Origin: JANYJA01 sp038229055
Lineage (GTDB): Bacteria; Acidobacteriota; Terriglobia; Bryobacterales; Bryobacteraceae
Length of the DNA stretch: 64,000 nucleotides
Assembly: GCA_038229055.1 (NCBI GenBank)
Contig: JBBROU010000005.1
Span: 10,380-74,379, forward strand
Direction of reading: 5' to 3'
Both the position numbers and the translations under genes were made by a program. The notes beneath the pieces are model-generated. The model did not search any database and had not been told where the DNA came from. It was given only the letters and a program-made list of their open reading frames with translations. This document shows, one piece after another, positions 52,768 to 61,597 of this stretch; positions within the stretch are counted from its first letter, which is position 1, and each line of letters starts with the position of its first letter.

Positions 52768-52997
52768 GCGATCTTCAAGGGGAAAACTTTTTCCGAATGG
52801 AGCAAGTCACTCGCGTACCCAAGGCACGCCCGGATGCCGTTCTGCGTCAGGTGTGGATAGCTATCGAGAATCTGTTGTTCACTCTAGCCGGCGGCCAACA
52901 AATCAACGATCAATTCCACCGAGATACGCGTGCCCTTGATTACAGGCTTCCCAACCAGTACCTCAAGGTCAATTGAAATTTGTTCTTGCCACGTCAT
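52764..52997 (-). pseudogene. DUF433 antitoxin gene with an amber stop
   Basis: From an ATG at 52997 it reads ISIDLEVLVGKPVIKGTRIS, VELIVDLLAAG, then TAG (52886-52884) and SEQQILDSYPHLTQNGIRAC, LGYASDLLHSEK. This is the whole DUF433 winged-helix antitoxin fold, with the stop replacing a conserved Trp (TGG in family members, e.g. xxGWSEEEIL). The following toxin is also broken, so the pair is dead. Confidence 0.75.
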
Positions 52998-53023
52998 CGC
53001 GTCAGCCGATCGACCAATTATAA

Positions 53024-54229
53024 CTAACCAGCTAGCGGATATCCGACCGACTCCAACAGCCAATCCCGGTTCTCCCGCACATCATTCCGCAACTGCTCAA
53101 CCAACCGCTCCCGATGCTCAAACAAACGGTAACCACTCCGGGTTCTCAGATAACCTTGATTGGTCGCCTCCGTCTCCCCTGCCCGCGTGTGCCGCTCGCG
53201 GTTCTCCAGCAGCGCCTTCACCAAAAACGGCATCACCATGGAATAATCCGCCTGCAGACTTTCCGTCGATTGCAGATAAGTGTCCTTGTTCACCTTGCCC
53301 CACGTGACCGCCTCCGCGGGCGGGCACGACGACAATGAACCATCGGTCACGGGTGCCGTCACAATCTGCACATCGAACTCGTAACCGCGCACGTTCGGAA
53401 GCCCCAGGATCTGGCCCAACGCCGGTTCCGGCTGCAGATTGTAATTCTTCGGAACGCCGCCACCCAAAATCAACGTCGCCAGGGCATGCGCGGGATTCTC
53501 GAACAACCCCCAGCGATGGTACGCGCACGCCTCGAAAACTTCCGCATGCAAATCGAGATCGAAATCATACGCCGGGATCACTCCCGCCTGACGCATGGCC
53601 CACAGCTTCATGGAATTCAGAAACACACTGCCGTCGGATGGCGCGCCCACGAAGATCGGAATCGCCAAGCGATGGCACGCGGCCAGCAGCCCTTCGGGTA
53701 CTCCGTTTTGCCGCTCCTGCGCGGCATAGTACCGGCCCAGCAAATATCGAAGCTCGGTCCCGGTCATCTTCTTCTGAAATTCAGGACGCGCCAGCACCGC
53801 GCTCAGAAAGCGGTCTTGATCGAGCAGCACATCCTCATCGAAGGCCATATCCGTCACGCGAATGGTCTTCTCGTCCCGCAGCGCGGCATCGTCGGTGAAG
53901 ATTGGAACTTCGTGGATCGGATCGCGCGTATGCCCGTCCAGGCTGCGGTGGCCGTCGTGGTAACAGACGGCGTCGGTGGTGCTCAGATAGGCCACCCAAC
54001 CCGTTTCGAGCAGCGGAATCAGCCATGCCAGGTGCTGGCCGCTCACCGTGATCGGACCCGAAATCGACAGAGTGAGCGGGCATCCCGTGCCGATGGCGCG
54101 ATCCAGAATCTTGTAAATCCGGCGCAGAAACGCACCCCCGAAAGCGGGTAAACAGTGCTGAAATATTTCGTCCAGCGAGTGGCACTCATCCACCCGGCGA
54201 ACGTTGACGGGACGACGCGCTTGAGTCAT
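53024..54229 (-). CDS. Deoxyhypusine synthase-like protein (possible homospermidine synthase)
   Basis: A 401-residue member of the deoxyhypusine synthase family: LTLSISGPITVSGQHLAWLI, ATLILGGGVPKNYNLQPEP, RGYEFDVQIVTAPVTDGSLS and the lysine-bearing TWGKVNKD (Lys312). NAD and aminobutyl groups from spermidine or putrescine are the usual substrates. Bacteria lack eIF5A, and several bacterial family members have been reported as homospermidine synthases. With agmatine-to-putrescine genes 18 kb away, a polyamine role is reasonable. No neighbour in the same direction; the start is 81 bp from the divergent ispH start. Confidence 0.85.
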   Translation of the reverse strand: MTQARRPVNVRRVDECHSLDEIFQHCLPAFGGAFLRRIYKILDRAIGTGCPLTLSISGPITVSGQHLAWLIPLLETGWVAYLSTTDAVCYHDGHRSLDGHTRDPIHEVPIFTDDAALRDEKTIRVTDMAFDEDVLLDQDRFLSAVLARPEFQKKMTGTELRYLLGRYYAAQERQNGVPEGLLAACHRLAIPIFVGAPSDGSVFLNSMKLWAMRQAGVIPAYDFDLDLHAEVFEACAYHRWGLFENPAHALATLILGGGVPKNYNLQPEPALGQILGLPNVRGYEFDVQIVTAPVTDGSLSSCPPAEAVTWGKVNKDTYLQSTESLQADYSMVMPFLVKALLENRERHTRAGETEATNQGYLRTRSGYRLFEHRERLVEQLRNDVRENRDWLLESVGYPLAG

Positions 54230-54274
54230 TCGTCTCTAGCTTCGCATCCTTTGCTTAGGCCGTTGGTCGAGGGC

Positions 54275-54283
54275 TGATATAAT
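54275..54283 (+). promoter_or_regulatory. Extended -10 promoter of the ispH-shc-hpnA run
   Basis: TGATATAAT at 54275-54283 is a perfect TATAAT with the TGn extension, 27 bp before the ispH ATG. A good -35 is lacking (TTAGGC at 17 bp), as is usual for extended -10 promoters. Confidence 0.6.
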
Positions 54284-54310
54284 CGTGAATTCAGCCCATA
54301 GCAGGAAATT

Positions 54311-55318
54311 ATGCCTCTAAAACCGATTGCCGCGAACCATGGCGACGAGAAAAAGATTTACCTGTTGAAGCCCCGCGGTTTTTGCGCCGGCGTGGTGCGC
54401 GCCATCGACGTGGTCCGGATTGCTCTCAATCAATACGGTCCTCCGGTGTACGTTCGTAAAGAGATTGTGCACAACAAGCACGTGGTGGACGATCTGCGGG
54501 ATGCCGGCGCGATTTTCGTGGAAGAGCTTGACGAAGTTCCCCTCGGGGCTCGCGCGATTTACAGTGCGCACGGCGTTTCACCCGAGGTTCGCAAGGAAGC
54601 CTCGCAGCGCGGGCTGCAGATCATTGATGCCACTTGTCCCCTGGTCACCAAAGTTCATGGAGAGGCCATCAAGTTCGCCCGCGAAGATTACACCATCGTT
54701 CTGATCGGCCACAAGGATCACGATGAAGTCACCGGCACGCTTGGCGAAGCGCCTACGCGCTCCCTCCTGGTTGAGTCCGTGGAAGATGTCGACGCTCTGC
54801 GCGTGCCGGAGGATATTCCGGATCCGTCGCGTGTCTCATTCCTGACGCAGACCACGTTGAGCCTCGATGAAACACGGGATATTGTGGCGCGGTTGCAGGA
54901 ACGTTTCCCGCTGATCAAAGGCCCCAAGACTCAGGACATTTGTTATGCCACTGAGAACCGTCAAATGGCGGTGAAGGGCGTTGCGGCATTCTGCGACTTA
55001 GTGCTGGTGGTCGGGTCGGCCAATAGCTCCAATTCGAAGCGGTTGGTGGAAGTTAGCGAGAAGTTCGGTGTTCGGGGGTATCTGGTGAATGACTGGAGCG
55101 ACGTGAATCCGAAGTGGCTCGAAGGCATCAAGAATATTGCGGTAACGGCCGGCGCGTCGGCGCCCGAACATCTCGTGCAGGAACTCGTGCAGGCTCTGCA
55201 GAATGAGGGGTTCACCGCCCTCGAGGAAGTTGAACTTGTGGATGAGGACGTGCGCTTTTCGCTGCCCGCCGAGTTGATGCATGTGCCGGCTGCGCTGACG
55301 ACGATTTCAGCACGATGA
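54311..55318 (+). CDS. ispH: 4-hydroxy-3-methylbut-2-enyl diphosphate reductase
   Basis: A 335-residue LytB/IspH protein with the three iron-sulfur cysteines: PRGFCAGV (Cys25), DATCPLVTK (Cys109) and QDICYATENRQ (Cys211), plus SAHGVSP, LIGHKDHDEVTGT, FLTQTTLS and VVGSANSSNSKRLVEV. It makes IPP and DMAPP in the last step of the MEP pathway. Downstream is squalene-hopene cyclase after 13 bp, so isoprenoid supply and hopanoid formation share a transcript. The promoter upstream has a perfect extended -10. Confidence 0.95.
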   Translation: MPLKPIAANHGDEKKIYLLKPRGFCAGVVRAIDVVRIALNQYGPPVYVRKEIVHNKHVVDDLRDAGAIFVEELDEVPLGARAIYSAHGVSPEVRKEASQRGLQIIDATCPLVTKVHGEAIKFAREDYTIVLIGHKDHDEVTGTLGEAPTRSLLVESVEDVDALRVPEDIPDPSRVSFLTQTTLSLDETRDIVARLQERFPLIKGPKTQDICYATENRQMAVKGVAAFCDLVLVVGSANSSNSKRLVEVSEKFGVRGYLVNDWSDVNPKWLEGIKNIAVTAGASAPEHLVQELVQALQNEGFTALEEVELVDEDVRFSLPAELMHVPAALTTISAR

Positions 55319-55331
55319 GAGAGTTTTCTCG

Positions 55332-57287
55332 ATGAGTGCCAAGGCGCAGTTACAAGACACTCTTCTGCAAACGCTCAACGGTTCCATCCGCCGGGCGGCC
55401 GAAAATCTGCTCACGCAGCAGCGCCCCGAAGGCTACTGGTGCGCTGAGCTTACCGCCGACACAACTTTAGAATCGGACTATATTCTTCTGGAGTTGTGGC
55501 TGAACCCGCCGCAAGACGGCGTTTGGAACCCGCCTTCGCGCGCGCGGGTCGATAAGGCTGCCCAATCCATTCTGGCACGGCAACTGCCCGATGGCGGTTT
55601 CAACATTTACGTGCAGGGTCCGAGCGAAGTCAGCGCCACGGTGAAAGCGTACTTCGCGTTGAAACTCGCCGGCATTTCGACTAGTGACCCACGCATGATT
55701 GCGGCGCGCGAGCGCATCGTCGCGCTAGGCGGAATTCAGGCGGCGAACAGCTACGTTAAGGTGAATCTCAATCTGTTCGATCTCTATCCGCGCGAACATT
55801 GCCCCAGCATTCCGCCGGAAATCGTGCTGTTTCCCGGCAAGGTGCTGTACCAGATGTCATCATGGACGCGCGCCATCCTGGTCGCGCTCGCCATTGTTCA
55901 CGCGCACAATCCGCGGCGTCCGGTGCCCGAAGGATTCAACCTCGAAGAGCTTTTCATACCTGACAAAAGCTGCGCGCTGCCGACGGACGATTCCTGGCTT
56001 ACGCTGCGCAAGTTTTTTTTCCAGTCCGACAAGATTCTCAAGCTTTGGGAGAAGTACGGCTTCTCGCGCATCCGCGGCATCGCCATTCGTAAGTGCGAGC
56101 ACTGGATGCTCGAACGGTTCAAGAATTCCGACGGCCTCGGCGCCATCTACCCGCCGATGATGTACGCCATCATGGCGCTCGATGTTCTCGGCTATGCGCC
56201 CGACCATCCGCTGCGCGTCGAAGCCCTCCGGCAATTCATGAATCTAATGGTTGACGATGGCGAGCGTTTCTTCTTTCAGCCCTGCTTCTCGCCTATCTGG
56301 GATACTTCGATCGCCGCTTATGCGCTCGGTGAAGCCGGTTACGGCAACGCGCCGCAGTTGCAAAAGGCGGGCGATTGGATTCTTAGCAAAGAGATCCGCC
56401 GCAAAGGCGATTGGTCCATCAAGCGTCCGAATACCGAGCCTTCCGGTTGGGCCTTCGAATTCAACAACGAGTTCTATCCGGATATAGACGACGCCGGCAT
56501 GGTGATGCTCAGTCTCCGCTATGCTCATGCCACCGACGAGGCCGCGCAGCAAGCCTGCCACCGCCGCGCGCTCGATTGGCTGCTCGCCATGCAATCGCGC
56601 GATGGCGGCTGGGCTGCCTTCGATGTCGATAATAACTGGGAATTTCTGAGCCAAGTCCCGTTCGCCGATCACAACGCCATGCTCGACCCGACTTGCGCCG
56701 ACATCACCGGGCGCGTTCTGGAATCGCTCGCGCCTCACGGCCTTGACAGGAATCATCCGGCTGTGCGCCGCGGTGTCGATTATCTGATCCGTATACAAGA
56801 AGCAGACGGCAGTTGGTATGGCCGCTGGGGCGTCGCCTATATCTACGGAACGTGTTTCGCCCTGCGCGGCCTCGCGGCGTCTGGAGAAGACGATCATGAG
56901 CCTTACATTCAGCGCGCCAACGAATGGCTGCGCGCCTGCCAGAATGCGGATGGCGGGTGGGGCGAGAGTTGCGCCAGTTATGATAACGGCATCTTCACCG
57001 CCGGACCCAGCACGCCATCGCAGACCGCGTGGGCTCTGATGGGCTTGATGGCGGGCGGCGACGTCACCAGCTCGAGTCTGCAACACGGCATCGACTACTT
57101 ACTCCGAACGCAGCGGCCCGATGGCGCATGGAACGAAGAACTTGCGACGGGCACCGGCTTCCCCAAGGTCTTCTACCTGAATTACCATCTCTATCAACTT
57201 TATTTCCCGCTGCTCGCGCTCTCCAACTTCCGCAAAGTGAAATCGGCTGAGTTCGCCGGCGTTTCCATGGCGGGAGCCCAGCGGTAA
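55332..57287 (+). CDS. shc: Squalene-hopene cyclase
   Basis: A 651-residue cyclase with the acid motif PDIDDAGM (Asp384/386/387, DxDD) that protonates squalene, and several QW repeats such as QLPDGGFNIY, QSRDGGWAAFDVDNNW, QNADGGWGESCASYDNG and QRPDGAWNEE. An EADGSWYGRWGVAYIYGTCF block near residue 495 is typical. It is a membrane-attached enzyme making hopene/hopanol from squalene; hopanoids stiffen membranes. Second gene of the ispH-shc-hpnA run. Confidence 0.95.
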   Translation: MSAKAQLQDTLLQTLNGSIRRAAENLLTQQRPEGYWCAELTADTTLESDYILLELWLNPPQDGVWNPPSRARVDKAAQSILARQLPDGGFNIYVQGPSEVSATVKAYFALKLAGISTSDPRMIAARERIVALGGIQAANSYVKVNLNLFDLYPREHCPSIPPEIVLFPGKVLYQMSSWTRAILVALAIVHAHNPRRPVPEGFNLEELFIPDKSCALPTDDSWLTLRKFFFQSDKILKLWEKYGFSRIRGIAIRKCEHWMLERFKNSDGLGAIYPPMMYAIMALDVLGYAPDHPLRVEALRQFMNLMVDDGERFFFQPCFSPIWDTSIAAYALGEAGYGNAPQLQKAGDWILSKEIRRKGDWSIKRPNTEPSGWAFEFNNEFYPDIDDAGMVMLSLRYAHATDEAAQQACHRRALDWLLAMQSRDGGWAAFDVDNNWEFLSQVPFADHNAMLDPTCADITGRVLESLAPHGLDRNHPAVRRGVDYLIRIQEADGSWYGRWGVAYIYGTCFALRGLAASGEDDHEPYIQRANEWLRACQNADGGWGESCASYDNGIFTAGPSTPSQTAWALMGLMAGGDVTSSSLQHGIDYLLRTQRPDGAWNEELATGTGFPKVFYLNYHLYQLYFPLLALSNFRKVKSAEFAGVSMAGAQR

Positions 57288-57290
57288 CGG

Positions 57291-58259
57291 TTGCGCCCCA
57301 CTCTGGTTACCGGAGCGTCCGGCTTCATTGGCTGGCACGTGGCCCGATTACTGCTGGAGCGCGGCCATTCGGTACGCGCGCTGGCTCGACCCAACAGCAA
57401 AATCGAAGGTCTCGAGGTGGAACGGATCGCCGGCGATCTCCGTGACGCGGATTCTCTTCGTCGCGCCGTCGCAGGCTGCGGATTGGTGTTTCACGTCGCC
57501 GCCGATTACCGCCTGTGGGCGCCCAATCCGAACGAACTCTATCAGTCAAACGTTGATGGCACACGCAATCTTCTGGACGCTGCGCGCGCCGCGGGGGTTG
57601 AACGCTTTGTCTATACGAGTACGGTCGGCTGCATCGGAGTTCCGGCTGGGGGCATTGGCGATGAGACCCAGCGGGTGTCGATTGAGCAGGTGTCCGGCGC
57701 CTACAAACGATCGAAGTTTTTGGCCGAGCAGGCTGCGCTCGAATTCGCCCGCGACGGCTTCCCTGTGGTGATCGTGAACCCGACCGCTCCAGTGGGCGAT
57801 CACGACGTCAAGCCGACCCCGACCGGCAAGATCATTCTCGACTTCATTAATGGTGACATGCCCGCTTATATCGACACCGGACTGAACTTAGTCGACGTAC
57901 GCGACGTGGCGATCGGGCACTTACTCGCGGCCGAAAAAGGACGCGCGGGCGAGCGCTACATTCTCGGCAACCGGAATCTGACGCTCAAAGAAATTCTCGA
58001 AATGCTGGCGCAGATCACCGGCAAGAGAGCCCCGTCCATTCAGCTTCCCTATGCCGTCGCTTATGCCGCCGGAGTAGTCACAACCGCGTGGGCCCGTGTC
58101 TCGGGCAAGCCGCCTCGCGCCCCGCTCGATGCTGTAAAAATGGCCCGTAAGAAGATGTTCGTCACGCACGCCAAAGCCGAACGGGAACTGGGATTTCACC
58201 CCGGTCCGGTCGAAGAAGCCCTCCGCCGGGCGGTTGAGTGGTTCGAAACTACGTCTTAG
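57291..58259 (+). CDS. hpnA: Hopanoid-associated sugar epimerase HpnA
   Basis: A 322-residue extended short-chain dehydrogenase: TLVTGASGFIGWHVARLLLE (NAD-binding glycine motif), HVAADYRLWAPNPNELYQSN (diagnostic of HpnA), YTSTVGCIG, AYKRSKFLAEQAAL (YxxxK) and VNPTAPVGDHDVKPTPTGKI. HpnA is linked to hopanoid side-chain sugars. The start is a TTG 3 bp after the cyclase stop, so translation is likely coupled. Its tail overlaps the oxidoreductase on the other strand by 11 bp. Confidence 0.88.
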   Translation: MRPTLVTGASGFIGWHVARLLLERGHSVRALARPNSKIEGLEVERIAGDLRDADSLRRAVAGCGLVFHVAADYRLWAPNPNELYQSNVDGTRNLLDAARAAGVERFVYTSTVGCIGVPAGGIGDETQRVSIEQVSGAYKRSKFLAEQAALEFARDGFPVVIVNPTAPVGDHDVKPTPTGKIILDFINGDMPAYIDTGLNLVDVRDVAIGHLLAAEKGRAGERYILGNRNLTLKEILEMLAQITGKRAPSIQLPYAVAYAAGVVTTAWARVSGKPPRAPLDAVKMARKKMFVTHAKAERELGFHPGPVEEALRRAVEWFETTS

Positions 58260-59607
58260 TTCCCTTACCCATCGTATTGATCTCGTTGAAGTACACCTTG
58301 CGCTCTTGTTCCATCGCAATGTTGGACAAAATGACAGCCGTTGAATCGGCGAGCCCCACTTCTAGGTCCGCTTTCGGACGCTTGCCGTTCCGCACGTTCT
58401 CGAAGAAAGACTCCAGTTCGATGTCCACTGGGTTGCGGCCTTCTTCCGGAATCATCACGCCCTTGCTATATAAATATCGCCGCGCAAATTTCATTTCGCG
58501 GTCCAGGAACCCCTCTGTGCCGGTGACTTGGTCGTTCTCCAGCAGAATCGGGATGCCTTTCTGCGCCCCCGCCGCCACCATCGTCGCGCCGGCGACGTAG
58601 TGCTCCTTCTTTTCGCCGGCCTTCGTCACAGTCGGGGGCGGGGAGGGCTCGCGGAACCACGTCGCAATTGCGGGATGCGTGTCGTCCCCGATCGTAATCT
58701 CGACCGAACCGCCCGTGCCCATAATCAGCTCGCCGAACTCGGTTCGTGTCGAATTGAAGTAAGGCAGATGCGAGTTAGTGCTAATGTAACTGCAACTTAC
58801 CTTGCGGCCCTTCGGGTACTTATAAATCATCTGGATGTTATCCATAATGTCGCGCCCATCAAAGATAAAATCGTGGCCACCGACGCCGATCACATACTCG
58901 GGCGACGATCCGAACAACCAATCCGCCACGTCGAGCTGGTGCGATGCCAGCTCGGCCGCCATGCCTCCGGAATATTCTTTATACAGGCGCCAGTTCGCCA
59001 TCTTTTGGGCCGCCAAATCCGGATTCGGCTTCATCTTCCAGCCCGGATTACGGTGCCACTGCGCTTGGATGTGCGTCACTTCGCCGAGCACGCCCTTATC
59101 GACCATGTCCTTCACGGCTTGGTAATAGCGGCTGTACCGGCGTTGCAATCCGACTTGCAAAATCTGCTTTGGCCGCTCGTTCGCCAGTGCGCGTAAGGCA
59201 TGCACCTCTTCCGGCTTGAAAACCAGGCTCTTTTCGCAGAACGTATGCTTTCCGGCCAGCAATGAATCGCGCGTCACCGGAAAATGCACGAACAGCGGCG
59301 TCGCGATGTACACCGCGTCGATGCCTTTGCGCCCCAGCAGTTCGCGGTAATCCTTGAACTTCTCCGGATTGCTGCCGATCGCCTCGGCACCGTGGTCGAG
59401 CGCCGTCGGATTGATGTCGCAGATCGCAACGCAGCGTCCGGCATCAATGCTCTTCAAATGCTTGAGTAAATACGAGCCGCGGCTCCCCGTTCCGATAAAG
59501 CCGTACTGCACTTGATCGTTGGCGGCTCGCGCCTTCCGGATGCCGGCTAACGCGCCGGCGGCTCCCGCAATCTTCACAGCATCGCGGCGCGTAATGTTTT
59601 CAGGCAT
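58249..59607 (-). CDS. Gfo/Idh/MocA-family oxidoreductase, Tat-exported
   Basis: A 452-residue protein with a twin-arginine leader (ITRRDAVKIAGAAGALAGIR), then the Rossmann motif YGFIGTGSRGSYLLKHL, DAVYIATPLFVHFPVT, CEKSLVFKPEEVHALRA (the EK-P pattern) and GMAAELASHQLDVADWLFG. This exported group is frequent in Planctomycetes and Acidobacteriota; members may act on sugars or inositols, but substrate cannot be read here. A monocistronic gene. Confidence 0.88.
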   Translation of the reverse strand: MPENITRRDAVKIAGAAGALAGIRKARAANDQVQYGFIGTGSRGSYLLKHLKSIDAGRCVAICDINPTALDHGAEAIGSNPEKFKDYRELLGRKGIDAVYIATPLFVHFPVTRDSLLAGKHTFCEKSLVFKPEEVHALRALANERPKQILQVGLQRRYSRYYQAVKDMVDKGVLGEVTHIQAQWHRNPGWKMKPNPDLAAQKMANWRLYKEYSGGMAAELASHQLDVADWLFGSSPEYVIGVGGHDFIFDGRDIMDNIQMIYKYPKGRKVSCSYISTNSHLPYFNSTRTEFGELIMGTGGSVEITIGDDTHPAIATWFREPSPPPTVTKAGEKKEHYVAGATMVAAGAQKGIPILLENDQVTGTEGFLDREMKFARRYLYSKGVMIPEEGRNPVDIELESFFENVRNGKRPKADLEVGLADSTAVILSNIAMEQERKVYFNEINTMGKGTKT

Positions 59608-59664
59608 ATTAAAGTCCTCGGAACTGCTTTAGCCAGTCTACTTCCGATCTGCGCGAGCACGCAA

Positions 59665-60408
59665 TTAGCGTCCTACGCCTAGCCGCTGAGCGAGGAAATC
59701 CGGCAGCCCCGCTTTCACGATTTTGCGCTGCGCCGTTTCCAAATCGTAAGGCACGCGCAGGTACCGAAGATAGCGGTCCGCGGGTTCATAAAGAACAAAT
59801 GACGCTCGGGCGTCTCCGTCGCGCGGCTGCCCCACCGATCCCGGATTGATCAAGTACGCCGAATTCGCATCCAGTTCAAGCGTGCTAACGCCGTCATCCG
59901 ATTGCGCTAATTCTGCCAGGCTTCTCACTTTGCGCTTATGCCATTCGAACCCGCCCTGCACGTGCGTATGTCCGAAGAAAGCTAAGGTTGTGTCCAGATA
60001 GGCGAAGACCTCGGTCGCATCGTACGTGCTCAATAGATAGTCGTCTTCATGCAGCGGCGATCCGTGAATAATCTGGAAATCCTCCACCGCGAGCGGCCCC
60101 TTCGGCAGTGTGCGCACGTACTCGCGATTGTCGGCGGTTAGCTCATTCTGCGTCCAAATCGTGGCCGCACGCGCCGCCGGATTGAACCATTCCAGATCCT
60201 CATCGCCGGCGCAAGCCCGATCGTGATTGCCGCGCACCACCAACTTGACCGCTTCCCGAGACCAGTCCACCACCCGGTTCGGATCGGCGCCATAACCCAC
60301 CAAGTCCCCGCAGCACAGAACTTCGTCGTACTCGCCTTCGCTCGCTGTGAGCACAGCCTCCAGAGCTTCCCAGTTGCTGTGAATGTCGCTCAATATCAGA
60401 TAACGCAC
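59665..60408 (-). CDS. Metallophosphoesterase (YfcE/ApaH-like phosphatase)
   Basis: A 247-residue protein from the GTG at 60408; the frame is open further upstream, but AAAGG lies 12 bp before this GTG and the fold starts right there. Metal motifs: VRYLILSDIHSNWEALEAVL, LCCGDLVGYGADPN, VVRGNHDRA, IIHGSP and FFGHTHVQGGFEW, typical of DNA-repair-like or UDP-sugar/cAMP-type phosphatases in this clade. The start sits 7 bp past the stop of another metallophosphoesterase, so it ends a three-gene run with that and rsmE. Confidence 0.88.
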   Translation of the reverse strand: MRYLILSDIHSNWEALEAVLTASEGEYDEVLCCGDLVGYGADPNRVVDWSREAVKLVVRGNHDRACAGDEDLEWFNPAARAATIWTQNELTADNREYVRTLPKGPLAVEDFQIIHGSPLHEDDYLLSTYDATEVFAYLDTTLAFFGHTHVQGGFEWHKRKVRSLAELAQSDDGVSTLELDANSAYLINPGSVGQPRDGDARASFVLYEPADRYLRYLRVPYDLETAQRKIVKAGLPDFLAQRLGVGR

Positions 60409-60415
60409 GGCGCAG

Positions 60416-61597
60416 TTAAGCCTTTCGCAAGCGGAGCAACGTAATCTCCGGGGGTGCGCCCAGCCGCGCCGGCAAGCCAATGGTTCCAATGCCGCGCGTG
60501 ACGTAACAAGACTTCTCGCCGATCTGATAGAAGCCCGAAACGTAGCGCGTATAAATTCGGGCCAGATTCAAAGTCTGGTTGAGTATCTCGACGGTCACCT
60601 GTCCGCCATGCGTGTGACCGGCCAGCGTCAGGTCGTAGCCTTGTTTTGCCGACACAGGAAACACATCCGGGTTGTGCGAAAGCAGTACGTTCGTTGCTCC
60701 AGGAACTATCAACTTCTCGGCTCCGGCGAGGTAGGTGGGCCGGTCATAGAACGGCTGATAGTCCACTCCCGCGAAGTTCAGGCTGGCATCGCCGAAGCGC
60801 AGCACACGATTTTCACTGCGCAAGAATTCAATGCCGAAACGCGCCGCTTGGGACTTGGTGTAATCCAAAATCCCGGCGTACTGCTCGTGATTGCCGAGGC
60901 AGCCGAGCATAGGCGCGTCGGATTTCACCCGCGCCAACTGGGCGATGCAGACATCCACGGGGTCGGCGGGATCGGTGATCAGATCGCCCGTCATGAGGGA
61001 GACATGCGCCTTCAACTCGTTCGACATGTCGATGACCCGGATGAGATCTTTTTCGGTCAAAAACGAACTCAGATGGATATCGCTAAGCTGCAAAATGCGC
61101 AGCCCCTGCAAATCCTTCGGGAGATCCTTCAGCGGAATATCGACCTCGCGCACCTGAAAATTGAGGCGCTGGACGAAGGTTCCGAAAGCAACAGCCGCGA
61201 ACGGGGACGCCACCGCGACGGCTCCGGCGGCATGCAAAAAACGTCTTCGCTCCGGCTGAAATCGCGCTTGCAGCCGCGGCGCGAGCAACGCGTAGATCAG
61301 ATAAATTACAAAGGCGCCTGTGGAACAAACGCCCCACGTGAAGGTTGCCAAGTGTACCGGGCCCATGTGACGCCAGGGCAGCCAAGGCATCTTGTAAGCG
61401 AAGTACCGGATGCCGCAAAGCACGCCCACGAACATCACCGCCCAAAAGAGCAAGACGGCAACCGACAACGCCCGGAGCAGCCTCTTTGATCCCCTCTTGC
61501 GACCCTCCCGCAGCACCACCAAGCCGATCCCCAATTGGGCCAAGCCCATAGGGATCAGCGTGACCATATCAGGCAGGTGGCGCGATAGTCGGCTCAT
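60416..61597 (-). CDS. Membrane-anchored metallophosphoesterase (YkuE-like)
   Basis: A 393-residue protein with four N-terminal membrane helices (residues ~10-120), then a leader-like PERRRFLHAAGAVAVASPFA and the phosphoesterase domain: LQLSDIHLSSF, LMTGDLITDPAD, CLGNHEQYAG, VLLSHNPDVF and TLAGHTHGGQVT. The active site should be outside the cytoplasm. I take the ATG at 61597; a TTG at 61609 is possible. Overlaps the rsmE tail by 29 bp. YkuE-type enzymes may act on UDP-diacylglucosamine-like lipids; the substrate here is not known. Confidence 0.85.
   Translation of the reverse strand: MSRLSRHLPDMVTLIPMGLAQLGIGLVVLREGRKRGSKRLLRALSVAVLLFWAVMFVGVLCGIRYFAYKMPWLPWRHMGPVHLATFTWGVCSTGAFVIYLIYALLAPRLQARFQPERRRFLHAAGAVAVASPFAAVAFGTFVQRLNFQVREVDIPLKDLPKDLQGLRILQLSDIHLSSFLTEKDLIRVIDMSNELKAHVSLMTGDLITDPADPVDVCIAQLARVKSDAPMLGCLGNHEQYAGILDYTKSQAARFGIEFLRSENRVLRFGDASLNFAGVDYQPFYDRPTYLAGAEKLIVPGATNVLLSHNPDVFPVSAKQGYDLTLAGHTHGGQVTVEILNQTLNLARIYTRYVSGFYQIGEKSCYVTRGIGTIGLPARLGAPPEITLLRLRKA

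Noticed and set aside
60608..61489. A 293-codon plus-strand frame antisense to the membrane metallophosphoesterase
   Set aside because: No motif and shadow-type composition opposite a clear gene.
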